From assembly GCF_030247195.1 (NCBI RefSeq), contig NC_080672.1:162941471-163005470 (forward strand): a stretch of 64,000 bases of DNA. Direction: 5' to 3'. This document shows, piece after piece, positions 60,191 through 64,000 of this stretch; positions within the stretch are counted from its first letter, which is position 1; every line of letters starts with the position of its first letter. The notes under the pieces were generated by a model that saw only the letters and a list, made by a program, of their open reading frames with translations, was not told the DNA's origin and made no database searches. The stretch is from Topomyia yanbarensis (Eukaryota > Arthropoda > Insecta > Diptera > Culicidae). The position numbers and the translations under genes are program-made.

Positions 60191-61228
60191 TATTCTATTT
60201 CGTTCTAGCTCTGAGATATGTTAATGTGTACTGCTTACGATTCTAAGATTAAGTAGGTGTAATAGGCAGTTTTGAGCAAGGTAGACATGTATGGTGTTAT
60301 TTCATATATATTTTCTAGATCGAATCCCTTCGTGGTCTATAGTGCACCGATCGATTCCGTCTGGTATCAGATAGTTCTCTTATTTTCATCAATGATGTTT
60401 AATTCCGCATAACTGCCGTATTTGTCGGATTCAGACGAGTTTATCCTATTTGAGTCTTCTGAGGGAAATAGGGTTACTGCTCCCTAACTCATCTTAGCGC
60501 CTCTATTCATCCCACCCATTTGAACATATTGTTAGAGAGTGGTAGGATGAATAAGGGTACGTTGTACACGGCTTTTCGCTTCGCTCAAACGCGAGCATTT
60601 TACATTTTCCAGGCCATTTTTACTGTACTCGTTCTTAGAAACGAAGCGCAATCCTGTTACTCTAAGTCGAGTTATCAGTCGAGTTATGTCTCCTCTACCC
60701 TAGATGTGGAATGATTTTGATAATGATTATTCATATTGTATAATCTGAACTTTTTCGCTTTTCGCGAAAAATAGTAGCATAATTAATTATATGCATTATA
60801 TGTTATATTGTGTCGAAAAAAAATGCAGGGATGAACCAAATGTTTCAATTACTTAATGAATTAGTGAGAAATTTGACATGTTTTTGCTCTGGTCTGATTG
60901 TAAAAGAGGTAACGCGCTAGTTTCATAAGCCAGCCACCATCCCAACAAGGAATAATTCTTAGTGTCATTAATTGTAGCCTGGTGGTTGTTGTACCAACAC
61001 TTTGCATTTTTGGGTAATGTTTTTAGATTCGCATTACAATCTTATCATAAGCTACTCCGCATAACAAGTACCTCGAGCCGTTGTTACCGCTACTTTCCAG
61101 TGCCATACAAAATTACAGACTACCAATTTACTTTAACACAAATTTGCTGTTCACGACTCTCTGCCAATAACGAATTGAAAAACAATTACCTTTTCGGATG
61201 AGTCCCTCCAACCGTGCTGTTGCAGTGT
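60191..61228. other. unassigned spacer
   Basis: Nothing recognised. Confidence 0.4.
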
Positions 61229-61526
61229 GTTGAAAGGGTGTGAGTAGTCATAGGATAATTCCAGTTTATTCGGAACATGCATTCTTTGTCAGACCACCCG
61301 AGGATTTAATCATCATATTCGATATTCGCTTTAAAAACTGGGCAACTGCAGACTAAAGGTACGGATATAAATGAATCATCAGCAATGTACTAGAACATTG
61401 ATATGATGGGAAAGTACATAGTTATTTAATTGAAAATAATTTCGTACTACGTATACACATACACTCACCCGAAATTTACAATATAGAAGAAACCGGAAAT
61501 AAAAATAGGAAAGGCAGATCATGCTT

Positions 61527-62645
61527 GATATTTTTTTATAAATAATGAATTTATTTAGGCCCAAATGCGGTAGCTCGACGAGGCCGATTGTTTGTTTTTT
61601 TTACAATAAATAAAAAAGAAACAGCTACGTTAAATTTTTGGTCTCGTTCAGGCGCAGCTTTCTGCTGCGTGTTGAGATCCTTTTTCTAGGGGGCGAAATA
61701 TTGCCAGTGTTGTCCACTGCAAGTTGAGGTTCATTTCGTTTGTCTTCTTTCGCGTTATCGTTCACGTCCATGTCCTCATCCGTACTACTTTCCTGCTGCT
61801 CGCAGTCGGATGATCCAGTTTGTGTTTTACTCTTAAGGGTCGTTTTAGTATGTTCGTTATCGGCATTCGTTTCGTTGTTGTTGTTGCTGGTTGTTGGTGC
61901 TTGATCCATAGATGTTGGTTTTGTAGCTGTTAGTGGTTTAGCGTAAGATGGTTGTGTGCTGATTTCGTTTGGATTTGAGTTTTCCTAAACAGTTTCTACG
62001 CAAGGTATTCCGAGGTGCAGCTTCTTCATGCAGAACTGGCACGTAGGAATTTGCCCTGGGTACGTGACTAGTGATGTCTGTTGAATGAGAGCATCGTCCC
62101 TTCCTAACACTGTGAAGCTTAAGTAAGAGGGAATTGGCTTGGTCACACGCATTCTCACCACACGAATACCGTTAGGGATGCCCGGGAAAAAATTCCTCCA
62201 TGTATCATGTGTAACGGAGTCTACTTCTCCGTATTTTTGCAAGCATTTTTTAATCGCGCCGTCAGGGGTACGCGTAGCCAAATCATGGACCCGAACTTCT
62301 ACAGCGCCGTTCTCGATGTATAAGCGAATGCTATATTTAACATTGCCGCATTCGGCGGTGTGCTGCATGTTGTTTCGCGAGGCGAATGACTCAGCTTGGT
62401 TAATGTTGCCGAATGGCTGGTCTTACGGGGCATTTTGAAAAATTAACAGCAACACAATTCGGCCGCATCTGTGTTGCTTTTTGCTGGGCACCGTCACTCA
62501 TCACTATATCGCACAGTAGGTATAGGCTATTGTTATATGGACTGCTTGTGTGATAGGCACCGATTGATTTTTAGGTAGAATTGACTGTTTCACTTGCGCG
62601 GGACGATTTTTTGCTTCTGCTCAGGGCGAGATGTGAAGACAAACT
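61527..62645 (-). mobile_element. ORF1-only LINE insertion (HAL1-like), 1.1 kb
   Basis: Bounded by TGCTT at 61522-61526 and 62646-62650. The duplicate at 63280 preserves the empty site (ATCATGCTTCATTAAATTCC). On the minus strand it has a 5' leader, an ORF1, no ORF2, then a 3' UTR (CGGCCTCGTCGAGCTACCGC) with AATAAA-like and A-rich ends. Losing the whole ORF2 while keeping both leader and 3' end is the half-LINE layout. It would need a partner element's reverse transcriptase. Confidence 0.75.
61625..62368 (-). pseudogene. LINE ORF1 with one zinc knuckle, single in-frame stop
   Basis: Frame from ATG at 62368: an RRM-like part (YIENGAVEVRVHDL ... TWRNFFPGIPNGIRVVRMRV) and PIPSYLSFTVLGRD, then a CX2CX4HX4C knuckle CQFCMKKLHLGIPC, then a TAG at 61985-61987. 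The same frame continues without another stop through an Asn/Glu/Asp-rich tail with a basic PPRKRISTRSRKLRL to the end at 61625. So one nonsense codon splits a 247-codon frame. An alternative upstream frame (MPRKTSHSATL from about 62432) may be the original N terminus, shifted. ORF1 proteins of this shape bind LINE RNA. Confidence 0.75.
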
Positions 62646-62898
62646 TGCTTTATTAAATTCCTCTAATTCTAGTGGAATATAAATATAAACCAACAACTGC
62701 TAATGTGAAACTCGGATTGTGGTTCTTTGGCTGAGAATCTCATAAAAAGTGTTTTTTTTAGAAAAATCAGGAAATTATCTCCAGTTTAAAATCCAGTTAC
62801 AAAAAAATAATTCGTCCGCAAGAAAATCCGCATAACATTACATTAAATCTTAAAAATTGGCTACAAACTGCTATGTAAACAACGGATATTTTTTGTTA

Positions 62899-63092
62899 CA
62901 CTCACGCAAAACGTATAGCGAAATTCATAAGATTTATCTTATGATGCATAGAAAAGTAACAAAACTATGTTTTCATAAGATTAATATGAAAAACATACGA
63001 CTTTTATAATTATCTCAACATTCTGTACTGTATTGCATATGCCAGTTGTTTGAATTTCATACGAGCATCTTATGATTCTCATACACATAAAT
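62899..63092. mobile_element. ~194-bp MITE between the two duplicate copies
   Basis: CACTCACGCAAAACGTATAG and ATTCATAAG at the left match the right end of 55725-55984 in inverted orientation, followed by the same run of CTTATG/CATAAG motifs. It lies exactly at the junction of the two duplicates. Confidence 0.65.
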
Positions 63093-63530
63093 GTTGAAAG
63101 GGTGTGAGTAGTCATAGGATATTTCCAGTTTATTCGGAACATGTATTCTTTGCCAGACCACCCGAGGATTTTATCATCATATTCAGTTATTTAATTGAAC
63201 ATAATTTCGTACTACGTTTACACTCACCTGAAATTTACAATATAGAAGAAACCGGAAATAAAAATAGGAAGGGCAGATCATGCTTCATTAAATTCCTCTA
63301 ATTCTAGTGAAATATAAATATAAACCAACAACTGCTAATGTGAAACTTGGATTGTGGTTCTTTGGCTGAGAATCACATAAGAAGTATTCCTCTAAAAATC
63401 AGGAATTAACCTCCAGTTTAAAATCCAGTTACAAAAAAATAATTCGTTCGCAAGAAAATCCGCATACCATTACATTCAATCTTAAAAATTGGCTAGAAAC
63501 TGCTATGTAAACAATGGATATTTTTTGTTA
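63093..63530 (+). repeat. local duplication, copy 2 (empty of the LINE)
   Basis: Colinear with copy 1 and uninterrupted at the LINE insertion point. It lacks about 100 bp present in copy 1 near 61321. The boundaries are TTGAAAGGGTG and GATATTTTTTGTTA. Confidence 0.9.
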
Positions 63531-64000
63531 GGTGCTATCTACCCGACTTTCACAACGAAGAATCCCAATCCCAAATTTACGCTTGAAGTTAATAGCTGAC
63601 TGTTATTATATAATTTAAATGAAGAACATAGTTCCAGTGGCATTTGCCTCAGGGATATTTTTTCCACAATATATGAAAAATTTTATAATAACTAAACACA
63701 TATTTGTACACCCATACTGCCTACATTAAACTTGAATTCTAATAGCAAAAAAATATGCATTTTTGGACAGAATACTTGACAGCTCCAAATATGGACACTA
63801 TTTTTCGTAGACTTTACCTCAAAACCGAACTGCGTTAAAAACTCAAAAATCATACATGTTCTTCGACATTGAAACGTCCTGAAACAAATCAAATATATTT
63901 ACGATGACATACATTGATCCATCCAGAGAATCGAAAGATATTGCGATGTTTTATGTCAATGTTCATTAGACTACAAGCATACTTCGATAGGTTTGGTCGG
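63531..64000. other. unassigned spacer
   Basis: AT-rich, nothing recognised up to the window end. Confidence 0.4.

Larger units (their letters stand above)
61229..62898 (+). repeat. local duplication, copy 1 (split by a LINE insertion)
   Basis: 61229-61526 and 62651-62898 together match 63093-63530 at high identity (TTGAAAGGGTGTGAGTAGTC; ATTCCTCTAATTCTAGTG; ACAACTGCTAATGTGAAAC). Copy 1 is interrupted by the LINE-derived insertion 61527-62645 and has about 100 bp near 61321-61424 that copy 2 lacks. Confidence 0.9.

Overview
This is transposon-rich, intron/intergenic-type DNA from an insect, most likely a culicine mosquito (Aedes-like). The reasons are a tRNA-derived SINE resembling the mosquito Feilai family, a full-length RNase H-bearing LINE, many TIR elements flanked by TA, TTAA, 3-bp, 5-bp or 8-bp duplications, AT-rich spacer, and no bacterial-style gene packing. 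The species call is inference from remembered repeat types. I see no complete single-copy cellular gene. Almost all the readable biology is mobile DNA and its remains.

Layout. 0-7.5 kb: a 400-bp inverted repeat, a head-to-head array of ~185-bp units (962-1886) and a 1.4-kb TIR element (4959-6380) carrying a nested MITE. 7.5-19 kb: two diverged copies of an unclassified ~2.1-kb repeat (7540-9622 and 16650-18771, the second split by a hAT-like MITE), a SINE, a Tc1 transposase relic and a modular repeat. 19-30 kb: two related 3-bp-TSD MITEs, a LINE relic, a TA element nested in another TA element (22939-24122), a compact promoter-like block with a hairpin (26480-26650) and modular repeats that contain a 109-bp palindromic insertion. 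30-36 kb: a broken two-exon candidate and a 3.2-kb element with CACAGTG ends and a 5-bp TSD that interrupts an RTE-type endonuclease relic. 36-47 kb: several MITEs and a decayed Tc1/mariner candidate. 49.1-55.7 kb, minus strand: a nearly intact LINE with ORF1 (three zinc knuckles) and ORF2 (endonuclease, RT, RNase H, CCHC). 57-64 kb: a TA element with a 257-bp (AT)n tract, and a local duplication into one copy of which an ORF1-only LINE has inserted.

How the parts relate. The LINE at 49-55.7 kb is the only element that looks close to functional. Its ORF2 is split by two small lesions: a 17-bp tandem duplication and an apparent 1-bp deletion. The many TIR elements carry no transposase and would depend on enzymes made elsewhere. 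Several insertions can be dated relative to each other because an empty-site paralogue or the opposite arm of an inverted repeat lies in the same window.
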